A stretch of 30,850 bases of DNA, from contig JANBQS010000143.1 in assembly GCA_027577415.1 (NCBI GenBank), forward strand, positions 1 through 30,850, read 5' to 3'. The first letter of the stretch is position 1; every line of letters begins with the position of its first letter. This document shows, piece by piece, positions 17,196-25,926 of this stretch. Made by a program: the position numbers and the translations under genes. Origin of the DNA: Coemansia sp. RSA 922 (taxonomy: Eukaryota > Kickxellomycota > Kickxellomycetes > Kickxellales > Kickxellaceae). The notes below the pieces were generated by a model, which saw only the letters and a program-made list of their open reading frames with translations, was not told the origin of the DNA and ran no database searches.

Positions 17196-18860
17196 CTAAT
17201 AGGCAATGTTGCGAAGCTGGGTTAACTTTGCAGAATATTTGTTGTATGTATCATCTTGGAGCATATTGGAAATACACGCGTTAAATTCGATAGCATCTCT
17301 CGGTTCTGTCATCACCCTACATAGCTTTGGACACGCCAGCGCTAAAAGTATAATATACTCCGCGATTTGGTCTATATTAGACATTCTGTAGTTAGACAGG
17401 TGCCAAGTATGCAAGCACTTCCCCGCGTTTTTATATTCAGAGGATATGTGGTCGGGCAACTCGTTGGCTGAGATATATTCAAACTCTTCGCCCAATCCAT
17501 AGATATAGCATATTAGCTTGGAAAGTGCTGGAATTCCTTTAATCAAGCCCAATACGCTGTATAGAGTCAAACTTGACCTGCATATATGGATTTGTTGAAT
17601 ACACTTAAAGTTGTCGTTATTCTGCATTGCTGCCATTAGCTTATTGGCAACAAACAGGGTATCAAATCCCAAAACCTGAGCAGTGTCTAACAAATTAATC
17701 AGAAAATTGCTCATTCGAGATTCAGGAATATGAACAAGTTCTGTGCAGATAGCAGCCTCAATAATCTCTACCGAGCGCAAGCTTTTGTGCCTGTTTTCAA
17801 ACACTCCGTACTCGCTCAACCTAGTCACAGTATTTCCGTCAATATGCATACCCAGGTACTGTAGAGTATCACTATTCCCTCTGAATAACACATTGTCGGA
17901 ATATGGATAAGACATGCATAGTGCTAGTCTTTTCAAACGAGGAAACGGCACAATACTTTTCGGTGTTGTTATGACAGCAGAAACATCAATAGCAAACGAA
18001 ATCGTATAAGAGTTTGCTACCAGAATCCTCAAATTCGGGTAGACAACAGCGTTGCCATTTACGTCACATATCAGTAACCTAGGATCATTAGTAGCGATAT
18101 TTAAATCCAGAAGCGTATTAGAACACTTGTGAAGCAAGCTTGTACGCACATCTGCTATAGACAACCCTTGCAATTTCAGTAACGTAAGTTGGGGAATGTA
18201 GTCTATAGTTGACCTATGCATAATGTTAACCCTTCCCAAGTCTAGCGCTGAGCTTCTAGCCTTGATAAACAGCTGGTGCATAAAAACACCCAAAGCTCTT
18301 TCATCGCCATCTTCTAGATTCCAATTGCCCTTACCACTCCTAACCACTACCGAAGACGCCGCAGGAGCTATGCGTTTGAGTAGTCGAGCAAACTCTAGAG
18401 CATTGTTAGTGGCATTATCATAGACGCAGTTACGTTTAACAGGCCTGTCAGAGAGAGAAATGCGAAGCTTGTGCACGTGAGGCAGGCATGGTGTGTCAAC
18501 CATGTATTTGGTCAACAGATCGAAAGCTGTACCACTAAATATACTGTTTCTAGAAACAATTATGCCAAACTCTTTGACGAAATACTCAGTCTTGTTTGGA
18601 AACCAATAGTTATCGACCCACGTTGGACGGTCATCATAAATTTCATTGTTATCCTCATATACATTAAGAGTAAGTTCTCTCCACAAGTATTCGAGAGCTA
18701 CCTGTCGCCACATATAGCACACAGACAGGACTTCTATCATTCTGTCTAAATGGTGATCCTCATCGCATGATATGCGGCGCGACTCACTAGCCACATATTC
18801 AATTACTAAATGAAGTATTTCAGAAGGAAGAACCTGTGCTACTGATAGAGGATTGGACAT
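17196..18860 (-). CDS. F-box-like / LRR-like protein, lineage-specific
   Basis: The frame opens at 18983, but the first 41 residues (MGWAFFKILYAAVLFLLLF and on) translate an AT-rich leader. The ATG at 18860 gives MSNPLSVAQVLPSEILHLVI and a 554-residue protein. Residues 10-60 fit an F-box-like helix set: LPSEILHLVIEYV, then SVCYMWRQVALEYLWREL, the usual CR-W---A---LW/LY ending. The rest holds irregular leucine-rich segments (LPHVHKLRISL, LTLLKLQGLSIADV, NLRILVANSYTI, PRLKRLALCMSYPY), consistent with a degenerate LRR solenoid. Such proteins often recruit substrates to SCF ubiquitin ligases through Skp1, and large divergent families exist in early-diverging fungi; a specific target is unknown. 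Codon use is AT-richer than in the flanking core genes. No intron or break is seen. It is convergent with copy B. Confidence 0.7.
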   Translation of the reverse strand: MSNPLSVAQVLPSEILHLVIEYVASESRRISCDEDHHLDRMIEVLSVCYMWRQVALEYLWRELTLNVYEDNNEIYDDRPTWVDNYWFPNKTEYFVKEFGIIVSRNSIFSGTAFDLLTKYMVDTPCLPHVHKLRISLSDRPVKRNCVYDNATNNALEFARLLKRIAPAASSVVVRSGKGNWNLEDGDERALGVFMHQLFIKARSSALDLGRVNIMHRSTIDYIPQLTLLKLQGLSIADVRTSLLHKCSNTLLDLNIATNDPRLLICDVNGNAVVYPNLRILVANSYTISFAIDVSAVITTPKSIVPFPRLKRLALCMSYPYSDNVLFRGNSDTLQYLGMHIDGNTVTRLSEYGVFENRHKSLRSVEIIEAAICTELVHIPESRMSNFLINLLDTAQVLGFDTLFVANKLMAAMQNNDNFKCIQQIHICRSSLTLYSVLGLIKGIPALSKLICYIYGLGEEFEYISANELPDHISSEYKNAGKCLHTWHLSNYRMSNIDQIAEYIILLALACPKLCRVMTEPRDAIEFNACISNMLQDDTYNKYSAKLTQLRNIAY

Positions 18861-19359
18861 GATAGAAAGTAGAGAAGCCGATAGAGTACTAGAGTTTGAA
18901 AAGATTGAATAATAATGTTTAAAAGAAAATAACAAGAGAAACAAAACTGCGGCATAGAGTATTTTAAAAAAAGCCCAGCCCAATTCTTTTGAGGAAATAG
19001 TTGTCTTTTTACAAAAAAAAGAAAAAGGTCTTTAGGTGCAAAAGACAATACCCACCAATGCCGCACTGTTTCACTTCCATGATCAACCAACACTAAATCA
19101 AGGGATTGGCAAGTGGCAAGTCTCCATTTTCTAATAAAGGAAAAAACGCCTTTGGCTTTGGTGCTGACTGGGAGAAGAAGAAAAAAGCGTCCCTTACCAA
19201 GAGAGAGACTTTTCAACAGTAACAGCGGATTTGAAAAGGTCGGAGGGTGGCGACCTTTTTCTTCTCTCTAAACCCCTGCTACTTTTTTTATAAAAAAAAA
19301 TATTCTTTAGCTCCATCTTATTCTCTAGCTCTACTCAAGAATACCCAGTTTGACATATC
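18861..19359. other. Divergent promoter region between the F-box gene and the 132-residue orphan
   Basis: AT-rich sequence. It contains a perfect 9-bp inverted repeat, AAAAGGTCG (19234-19242) and CGACCTTTT (19251-19259), with an 8-nt loop followed by a T/C tract, and a TATAAAAA at 19289-19296, 71 bp before the ATG at 19360. The hairpin-like element next to the TATA box may be a dyad for a regulator. No gene is seen in the stretch. Confidence 0.5.
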
Positions 19360-19758
19360 ATGGGCAAGGTCATTAGACGGTGGATGGAAGAGACCCCAAA
19401 AGGTGATGTCCTATGGGTTATAGTGGCAAACACCTTGGAAGAGTTTCTTAGTTGTGTGGCAAACGAGGTTGAAAAATATTATTTCATCACAATGAAAAAA
19501 GAAAAGTATCGTGAACAAGTTGTTAAATGTTTATGCCCTGGTGACAAAAATATAATTCCCTGTGTGTTTAAAATTGCCAAAGATGACGCTAACACTTGTG
19601 AGTCTGTAGCCACATATGTATTACGCGTAAACGGCAAGGTGGAGAAAGTGGACACTCTACGGCTTCAAATACACGACAGTGATTGGGAAGACCTGTGGGA
19701 AGACTCATACAATATGTGCTGCGACTGGGCAATTGTTAAAGATATAAAAGCAAAATAG
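19360..19758 (+). CDS. Orphan protein of 132 residues, possible distant relative of copies A and B
   Basis: The intronless product starts MGKVIRRWMEETPKGDVLW, with no signal peptide or membrane segment. A TATA box lies 71 bp upstream with a C/T-rich leader. Residues 18-85 can be laid over copy A: VLWVIVANTLEEFLSCVANE against MVIVYGGTPSQVIANAKE, and PCVFKIAKDDAN with ATYVLRVNGK against VSFSISDSKAEG with YSIAIMVYQK. Order and spacing of the beta-like and helical parts agree but identity is low, so homology is a hypothesis. The acidic C-terminal extension (LQIHDSDWEDLWEDSYNMCC) is specific to this protein. Cysteines are numerous (seven). No known family is recognised and no function assigned. 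Confidence 0.62.
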   Translation: MGKVIRRWMEETPKGDVLWVIVANTLEEFLSCVANEVEKYYFITMKKEKYREQVVKCLCPGDKNIIPCVFKIAKDDANTCESVATYVLRVNGKVEKVDTLRLQIHDSDWEDLWEDSYNMCCDWAIVKDIKAK

Positions 19759-20169
19759 AGCCAGAATAGCTAATACGACACAAGTAGGCTCAGCATTACA
19801 ATAGCTGTTTGCATTTTTCTTTATAGTTCCACGTACATTTTTTATTTAAAAATAAAAAACAATAACCAGTGCAACTTGCTATAGTATCATACTGTCTATA
19901 ATTGAACTGCCAGCTACATTAGGCAAAAAATAATACTACCGTGCTAACGAGTTGCATTTTGCCAAATGGTTGGTGCCGCAGCAGTAGCCAGATTCTATCG
20001 GATCATAAACGAAAATCAAATCACCGAGTGGCTTGGGGTATATTTCTTTTAAGGCAAGCTGGGTTGAACAAATTTCGGGTTGCCTTTGCTTTTTTGTATT
20101 TTTCAATCTCCTAATCATTTCTCAATCACTGAATAATTTTGTATCTCTTTTAGTTGGTACTCGCATAAA
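19759..20169. other. Spacer and leader of the symplekin gene, with a candidate uORF
   Basis: AT-rich at first. A short + strand frame at 19966-20052 encodes 28 residues, MVGAAAVARFYRI through TEWLGVYFF. A possible 5' UTR intron runs from GTATAT (20034) to ttttag (20153) with a CCTAATC branch-like site. If spliced, the small frame would end LGLVLA at a TAA (20166-20168), one base before the symplekin ATG at 20170. An oppositely oriented 60-codon frame (20118-19936) overlaps and is less convincing. Confidence 0.35.
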
Positions 20170-23100
20170 ATGGCCAACAGAAGCAACGAGCAAGTGTTGA
20201 GCGAGGCAACCGAGTTGTACACGAAGGCCGTACAGGATACGCCGCCCAACCGCACATTGTTCGACAACCTAGTGGACCTTATCCAAGAGAGGCCACTAGT
20301 ACTATATGAGGGCTTTTTCGACAAAGGCTATGAAGCAGCTGCCGCCGTTATCGACGTTTGCCATGGCGGGGCTGATGTGCAAGAAGACGACACTCTGTCC
20401 TTTTTGACGCCACCGGCTGCTTGGGGGTGGGCGGCAATGGAGGAGGCTGTATGCAGGATACCTCCACCACAGTCGGCATTTGAACCAAAGTACCCTGATT
20501 TTGTGCGGCGGTTTTTCGACTTGGCTAACAGGACGCTGAATCATCGCGATAGCACGCCGGCACCGATAGTCCGGCGCGTGATTCAGGCGCTTACGCGATT
20601 TTGGCCAGAGCTGATGCAGACATGCCTTGGATCCAACCCCGAGGATCCGATTTGGAAGGAGCGGTATATGGAGATGATGGAGCTGGATAGGCAGGTGCAG
20701 CAGCTCATCAATACGTTGGATGATCCAGCGCTGGGCGTGCATCTAGTCAAGCACCAAGAGACAGCCATCGCCATGTTTACAGAATTGTCCAAATCCGATG
20801 CCTACAACAAGGGCGGCTTGGTTGACTTGGGCCACATCCCCGATTCCCACGCGTACATCGACAAGGCGGCGCTGGTCAGCCGGGCGGCGTCGGCCAAGCA
20901 GCAGCTTATCCAATTGCTGCCGAACAGCGACAACCTGCGTCTGTACAACATGTCGTTTATCACGGCGCTTATAAACTCGATGTTTTATCTGATGAGCCTG
21001 CGGCCACAGCTTTGTGGCGAGTTTATCGGCAAGCTGATGGAGTGGTACGCGGTCATCAACTCGTCGGAGCAAGGGATGACGAACGCGCAGCTGGTAATGA
21101 TTGGCAAGACCGTGCGCATATCGTTGCTACACTTGCACGCCCAGCCGCATATGAGCGAGTACTCGGAGATGCTGGAGAGCAAGCTGGACAAGATTGGCGG
21201 GCAGGAGTGGACGGCCTGGCTGGACCGGAAGCAGCGGCAGGACTATAAGGATCAGAGAGACCGCGAAAAGCAGGAGAGACAGCTTAAGCAGACGAGCAAG
21301 CTGCGTAGACCTCGCGAGGACGACGACAACGACGATGAGGAAAAGCAAGCGCGTATGCTGGAGGAGAACGCCAAGCGCGTCAAACTCGACAATGTCGCCG
21401 CTGGAGCCAGTGCTGCTGCCGCTGCCGCCGCGCTCGCCGCTGAGGAAGCTGCGGCCAAGGAGGCGGCCATCCAGGCGGCGCAGGCGGCGGCCGGTACGGA
21501 GACAGACGTCGAGTTGGCTGAGCAGCTCAAGACAGCGCTGCCCGATTTGACATTCGATGTGCGACCTATGGATTCGCTGGCCCCTGGCGACCGTGATATC
21601 TTGTTTGTCGAGGCCCTGAAGCGCGTGGTTGGTGCGGGATCGGTGGTGCAAAAGTTTGTTGCGCGCAATCGGCTGCAGGCGCTGGGTGCGAGTACCCAAC
21701 CGCCACCACCAGCGAACATCGAGTCTGGCAACGCCACCGAGTCGGGTGAGCTGGCAACATTGTCGAACGGTATAAGCACCAATGCTGGGATTCTGGAGGA
21801 CTCGATGCTCATGCTCGTCCGCCTCATCTGTAGCTGTTATATCGCATCCAAGGATATCGGCAATGGCCTCAGCGAGGAGGTTGGTGCAGAGGTGAGCGCC
21901 AAATGGGCCAAGGTGCACGAGTGTGCTGAATCCGTTCTCGAGTCGATTGTGGCGTCCCCGCGCGAGCGCTACGGGCTGGGCATACTCCTTTTGTACGAGA
22001 TCTGGATGGCCGTGGTTATCCTGGACCCCGAGTTGAGCAGCTCGCCTAGCAAGCAGGGCAGCAAGAGTGGGGGCGCGTGCTCGGCATTGGCGCTGTACTT
22101 GCGCTGGAGCGACCGCATCTTTGACGCCATCATTCAGTGCGGTATAGATACCACGCTTAGCCAAAAGGCCGCCGCCACGGCAGCTGCAGCAATCGCAGCG
22201 GCAGAGAGTGCATCGGCTGCCGTCGCTGGACCCACTGCGTCTGTTCCACAGCCGCCTCCCCAGCAATTGCAGCAGCAGGACCGCTTGATCCTCAACTTTG
22301 TGCTCGACGCGCCTTACATTCCTTCGGCTTCGATTAAAAAGCTGGCGGCTTGCCTGAAGCATGCCGATACAGCGCAGCTGGGGTACGCCTCGCTAGAAAA
22401 GGCCATGGAGCTGCGGCCACCCGTCGTGGAGGAGGGCATGAGGGTGCTGCTCACGAACTGCGGGCACCATGAGCGTGCCACGCGTATTGGGTGTATTCGC
22501 GCCGTGAAAAAGTACTATACGACGTCGACTCACACATCGACGATTGAAAGCTGGGCGCGGATGATGCTGAAGAGCGGCATTGACAACGCCGTGAACGAGA
22601 GCAAAAGAGTTGCCGCTGACGCCGAAAAGGTGCTCAATCGGCCGGTGGAGCCTCTAGAGCCTGGCTTGGACAAGGAACAGGAGCACGCGGCCAACGAGCG
22701 TGCTATCGAGCAGAAGAAGGCGGAAATTATCCAGGTCCACAGGAAGGGCGAGCTGGACATCGAGGCGTGTTTGGTAAAGCAGGCTGAGCTGCTGCTGGCG
22801 CTGTGTACTCGCAACATGGACTTGTACGTGGATGTGCTCACTGCCTATGCGACGGCGCCTCCGCCTGTGCAGTTGGTGTTGCGCCGAGTCGTCACGCCGC
22901 TGGTAAAGTCTGTGGCTGCTACGCCGGCCAAAATCGTCCCTGCGCTGACCAAGTTCCTTGCTGGGGCCGAGTCATTGGTGCTGCGCACGATCTTTATTCT
23001 CTCGACTGAGGGACCGCCTGTGCCGTCCAGTGAGCTGGTTAGTGCCGTCTTGGAGCTGTGCGATACGCGTGATTTGGATGCTCGGTTCTTTGTGTTTATT

Positions 23101-23748
23101 GCCAATGGACTGACGAAAGACGAGTCGCTTAGGCGGCTGGGAAGCGTATTGATGCTGCTGAATGGCCGCGAGTCACAGTGGGGTCTGTTGTCAGAATTCT
23201 ATTCGCGCCTGACCACGCCCTATTCGGGAAGCCCGAGCGTGCTGAGCCCGATGGAGCTGCTGCTGGCGCTGCATAGGACGGCGAACGAGGGCGTGGTGCC
23301 TATGAACAAGGTGTCTGAGGGTCTGGTTGTATATACGGAAATGCGTAAACCAGATGGCACACATGTGTTTTCAACGCAAGTGATTGAAGCGGCGCTCAAG
23401 ATCCTGCTCGACGAGCCTGTGGTGTCTCCGCTGCTGCTTAAAACAGCCGAACTCTATTACCGTAAGCGCAGTGGGCCGGCTGGTACGGTGGTCAAGCTCT
23501 TGGAGAAAATGGTTGAGCGCAATGTGTGGGATATGTCTGATTCTGTGTACCTGTCGTTTGCCCAGTGTTTCTATGCCATGCAGCCTGGGTCGCTGGGCTT
23601 GGTCAAGCAGCTTCCATCGGATGCACTCAAGAGGATGGTCATTTTGCTGCCTGCTGTTGAACCATCTGTGCGCAACTACGTGAATGGAATGAACGAAAGT
23701 TTCCGAGAAAAGTTCAATTGGCTTCTTATCAGCCATGCACAAGAGTAA
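20170..23748 (+). CDS. PTA1: Symplekin / Pta1, scaffold of the pre-mRNA cleavage and polyadenylation machinery
   Basis: The 1192-residue single exon is close to human symplekin (1274) and longer than yeast Pta1 (785). Residues 1-350 form the N-terminal helical-repeat region (LFDNLVDLIQERP, VIQALTRFWPELMQTCLG, YNMSFITALINSMFYLMSLR), the surface that in symplekin binds the Ssu72 phosphatase. Residues 350-450 are a charged coiled coil (KDQRDREKQERQLKQ, a DDDNDDEEK run) followed by alanine-rich sequence. A second alanine- and glutamine-rich linker lies near 660-700. The C-terminal third matches the symplekin C domain: PPPVQLVLRRVVTPLVKS, GAESLVLRTIFILSTEGPP, SPMELLLALHRT, VIEAALKILLDEP and VERNVWDMSDSVYLSFAQCF. 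The protein bridges CPSF/CPF and CstF-type factors in 3' end formation and histone mRNA processing. The start is the first ATG in the frame with good context (aaaATGGCC). The homopolymer tracts are typical for the gene and not damage. Confidence 0.93.
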   Translation: MANRSNEQVLSEATELYTKAVQDTPPNRTLFDNLVDLIQERPLVLYEGFFDKGYEAAAAVIDVCHGGADVQEDDTLSFLTPPAAWGWAAMEEAVCRIPPPQSAFEPKYPDFVRRFFDLANRTLNHRDSTPAPIVRRVIQALTRFWPELMQTCLGSNPEDPIWKERYMEMMELDRQVQQLINTLDDPALGVHLVKHQETAIAMFTELSKSDAYNKGGLVDLGHIPDSHAYIDKAALVSRAASAKQQLIQLLPNSDNLRLYNMSFITALINSMFYLMSLRPQLCGEFIGKLMEWYAVINSSEQGMTNAQLVMIGKTVRISLLHLHAQPHMSEYSEMLESKLDKIGGQEWTAWLDRKQRQDYKDQRDREKQERQLKQTSKLRRPREDDDNDDEEKQARMLEENAKRVKLDNVAAGASAAAAAAALAAEEAAAKEAAIQAAQAAAGTETDVELAEQLKTALPDLTFDVRPMDSLAPGDRDILFVEALKRVVGAGSVVQKFVARNRLQALGASTQPPPPANIESGNATESGELATLSNGISTNAGILEDSMLMLVRLICSCYIASKDIGNGLSEEVGAEVSAKWAKVHECAESVLESIVASPRERYGLGILLLYEIWMAVVILDPELSSSPSKQGSKSGGACSALALYLRWSDRIFDAIIQCGIDTTLSQKAAATAAAAIAAAESASAAVAGPTASVPQPPPQQLQQQDRLILNFVLDAPYIPSASIKKLAACLKHADTAQLGYASLEKAMELRPPVVEEGMRVLLTNCGHHERATRIGCIRAVKKYYTTSTHTSTIESWARMMLKSGIDNAVNESKRVAADAEKVLNRPVEPLEPGLDKEQEHAANERAIEQKKAEIIQVHRKGELDIEACLVKQAELLLALCTRNMDLYVDVLTAYATAPPPVQLVLRRVVTPLVKSVAATPAKIVPALTKFLAGAESLVLRTIFILSTEGPPVPSSELVSAVLELCDTRDLDARFFVFIANGLTKDESLRRLGSVLMLLNGRESQWGLLSEFYSRLTTPYSGSPSVLSPMELLLALHRTANEGVVPMNKVSEGLVVYTEMRKPDGTHVFSTQVIEAALKILLDEPVVSPLLLKTAELYYRKRSGPAGTVVKLLEKMVERNVWDMSDSVYLSFAQCFYAMQPGSLGLVKQLPSDALKRMVILLPAVEPSVRNYVNGMNESFREKFNWLLISHAQE

Positions 23749-24028
23749 AATGTTCACAGTTTTTTGTATTTGTTTTTTTTTATGGCGAATACCATCTTCT
23801 ATTGTTCTCTCTAGATAGACGCATGTCAATGCACGTGCATAAAAACAAGGCAGTATTGAGATCTGCCGTGTTGTGATCTTTTTTTTGTTCCGAACGCACG
23901 GAGCAATTTTTTTTTTGTAAACGGTCCAAAACGGTCTGGACCGTAGAAATTGACTGACAGTAGGTATTTTTTTTGTTTACACGCAAATAAGAAAAAAAAA
24001 CAGCTGAGCAATTTTTTTTCTTTTTGAT
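23749..24028. other. T-tract-rich 3' region of the symplekin gene
   Basis: Many runs of T (8 to 9 bases) and A-rich runs, with a partial palindrome GGTCCAAAACGGTCTGGACC-like at about 23923-23942. No gene is seen. Confidence 0.4.
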
Positions 24029-24304
24029 ATGCAAGGGGGTGGGTGGACAAATACAACATCGAGGTTGGTTTTTTCTGACGTTGATCCTTTTTCCTCTACT
24101 GGGCATGTGGGGTCGTACAGTGTGGAGGGCAAAGAACGTTGCAAAAGAATTCAAGCTACTGCGCAAGTTGACCACATTTACACCAAAAAAAAGAAAAAAT
24201 TTGCTACGGCACTTGATGTCAGTAGCACCATTTTCATTAAGCAGAGCTTGAAACTTGAGAATGACGGGGGGGAAAGGAATCAGTTTGACAATTGGTTACA
24301 ATAG
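24029..24304 (+). pseudogene. Possible second FunK1 kinase relic
   Basis: A 91-codon frame in an otherwise low-complexity spacer contains GSYSVEGKERCKRIQATAQ and VSSTIFIKQSLKLENDGGER followed by NQFDNWL and a stop. This resembles the stretch where FunK1 kinases enter the N-lobe: K-I-AT--, a TVFVVKDSW-like strand with the ATP-binding lysine, then ERxEIxxLL. The usual W after the lysine strand is replaced and a poly-lysine run (KKKKK) sits where a GR-TRV loop is expected. There is no catalytic lobe. The match is short and could be chance, so this is a tentative relic. Confidence 0.33.
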
Positions 24305-25008
24305 CTAATTGTTCCAACAGTAAAACCCGATGCATCATGTCGTAATCAGTGTGGACTGTCCAAAGAAGGACCATAGACCGCATGACAAAAACTTGGTCTT
24401 TTTTTGTATCCGGTATCTTTCGTTGATGTCTTTCTTTTCTGTTTCTATGAGTTCTTGGTAAATCTTGGCTTCTTTTTTATTTGCTCCTTTTTTAGAAGGA
24501 CCTCTTTCTCTTTACGCTTCTCTTTTCTTTATTTGTCTTTCTCTCTCTCTCTCTTCCCTTCCTTAAACTCTTTTTTTTTCGCCTCTCCCTTTTTTCCCTT
24601 TCCCCCCTTATTTCGTCTTTCTTTCACGTTCACAAAAACAGGTTGCTATAAAGGTATGTGCATAGCAGCTTTTGTAGCCTTTGTGTATGTTTCTTACAAC
24701 CAGATAGGAAGGGTGACAACAAAAAAAACACTCACAAAACAACCATTTTCTTTTTTTTCTGTAAAGCAGTAAAAAAGAAGCATTCGATATCTCCCTCCCT
24801 TTCTCCCTCCCAACTCGAACAAAAGTATATATATTTGCGCTCTCTCCCCTCCTTCCATTCATTTTTCCACTTTCTCATCCTCCATTAACGTCTCTATTTT
24901 TTTTCACTTTTTTGCGTTATTTTTTTTGTATTATTTCGACTCACTCTTTTTGCATATCTCACGACCAATCTCCACCTACAAAAATTATAGACATACGGGC
25001 TAGCAATA
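24305..25008. promoter_or_regulatory. Long pyrimidine-rich promoter of the LPMO-like gene
   Basis: From about 24400 to 24960 the + strand is extremely rich in C and T, including a CT-repeat near 24538-24556 and runs such as ctctcccttttttcccttt. A TATATATATT lies at 24826-24835, about 175 bp before the ATG at 25009, followed by tctctcccctccttccattc. Long CT tracts upstream of the start are common in strongly expressed fungal genes. Open frames here encode only Phe/Ser/Leu-rich low-complexity peptides and are not genes. Confidence 0.55.
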
Positions 25009-25926
25009 ATGCACGGAAAATTTGCTAGTGTTATCTTTACGCTTGCCGCAGCCGCTTCATCTGTGCTGGCTCACAGTTGGGTAGACTGCGTCAAGTACGA
25101 CCCAATAAGTCAATTGTGTCTCGGCTACCCTCGCGGCTATCCAGGGCGTCAAAATGTCAACATCAACACGCTCTACACGTACATGTTCGACGCCTCACCA
25201 GCTTCCCAACCGATGTGTTCGCCACAACAACAATCGACGATGAACTACAATGACAAGTTCCCTATGACAACAGCGCAACCCGGCGAGACCATTTACACGA
25301 CGTGGGAGCAGAACGGGCACTTGGATAACGCGAATCCGACGAAAATCGAAGTATACTATTTTGCTGATTCCAACAAACAGTTCACGGACGTTAGTCAGAG
25401 AAAGGATGCTAAATCGGCTGGTACTATGAAGTTTGCTACGGATGGTAATTGTTATATTCCAGGTTATCCTAATACTGTTTGTGTGGGTAGTTGGGTTGTT
25501 CCTACTGATTTGGTTCCTGGTCAGGTTTATCATTTCGTTTGGTTCTGGTATTTCAACGCCAATCCTGCTGGTCAATGGTATTCGACTTGCTTTGACGTTC
25601 AGGTTAACAGCGCTTCACACGTCGTACCTACCGTTGACATGCCCGTGGTAATGGCTAAGGGAAACCCGAATATCAACTACGTCTGGGGCGTTACCGATAC
25701 CGTAAAGAGTGTTATTGCCAACACTACGATGTTGGTCAATCCTAACAAGGGCGTCATCCCACCACCGCCTCCTCCCCCGCCAGCACCACCGGCACCACCA
25801 GCACCATCAGCACCATCAGCACCATCGGCACCCTCGTCATCGTCGACATCTCCATCGGCCAAGCCCACTCAGAGCTCCTCCAGCACAATAGTTAGAAAGT
25901 GCATCCCTAGACCGACACCTAAATAG
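25009..25926 (+). CDS. Secreted lytic polysaccharide monooxygenase-like protein with Pro/Ser-rich tail
   Basis: The 305-residue protein has a signal peptide (MHGKFASVIFTLAAAASSVLA) whose predicted cleavage leaves His22 at the new N-terminus, as needed for a copper histidine brace. A second candidate ligand is His104 in TTWEQNGHLDNAN. The strand GQVYHFVWFWYFNANPAGQW with YSTCFDVQV follows the LPMO pattern, in which Tyr191 would be the axial residue. Cysteines at 27, 37, 70, 148, 158 and 194 could form disulfides. Residues about 248-290 are a proline run followed by repeated AP/SA units and then serine/threonine, a likely glycosylated linker with no carbohydrate-binding module after it; no GPI signal is seen. 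If active it would oxidise chitin, glucan or another polysaccharide outside the cell. Similar copper proteins without oxidative activity exist, so catalysis is inferred. Codon use shifts sharply to T-ending codons at about 25438-25560. Confidence 0.75.
   Translation: MHGKFASVIFTLAAAASSVLAHSWVDCVKYDPISQLCLGYPRGYPGRQNVNINTLYTYMFDASPASQPMCSPQQQSTMNYNDKFPMTTAQPGETIYTTWEQNGHLDNANPTKIEVYYFADSNKQFTDVSQRKDAKSAGTMKFATDGNCYIPGYPNTVCVGSWVVPTDLVPGQVYHFVWFWYFNANPAGQWYSTCFDVQVNSASHVVPTVDMPVVMAKGNPNINYVWGVTDTVKSVIANTTMLVNPNKGVIPPPPPPPPAPPAPPAPSAPSAPSAPSSSSTSPSAKPTQSSSSTIVRKCIPRPTPK

Noticed and set aside
18861..18983. N-terminal membrane segment (AAVLFLLLFSF) for the F-box-like protein
   Set aside because: It is translated from T-rich leader sequence; the F-box domain begins right after the ATG at 18860, and family members have no such segment.
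21127..22362. Long minus-strand open frame of 411 codons inside symplekin
   Set aside because: It is antisense to a clear coding gene, rich in Arg/Leu/His as expected from a shadow frame, and has no domain.
24404..24772. Phe/Ser/Leu-rich open frame of 122 codons
   Set aside because: It is a direct translation of the pyrimidine-rich promoter tract; the apparent membrane character is a composition artefact.
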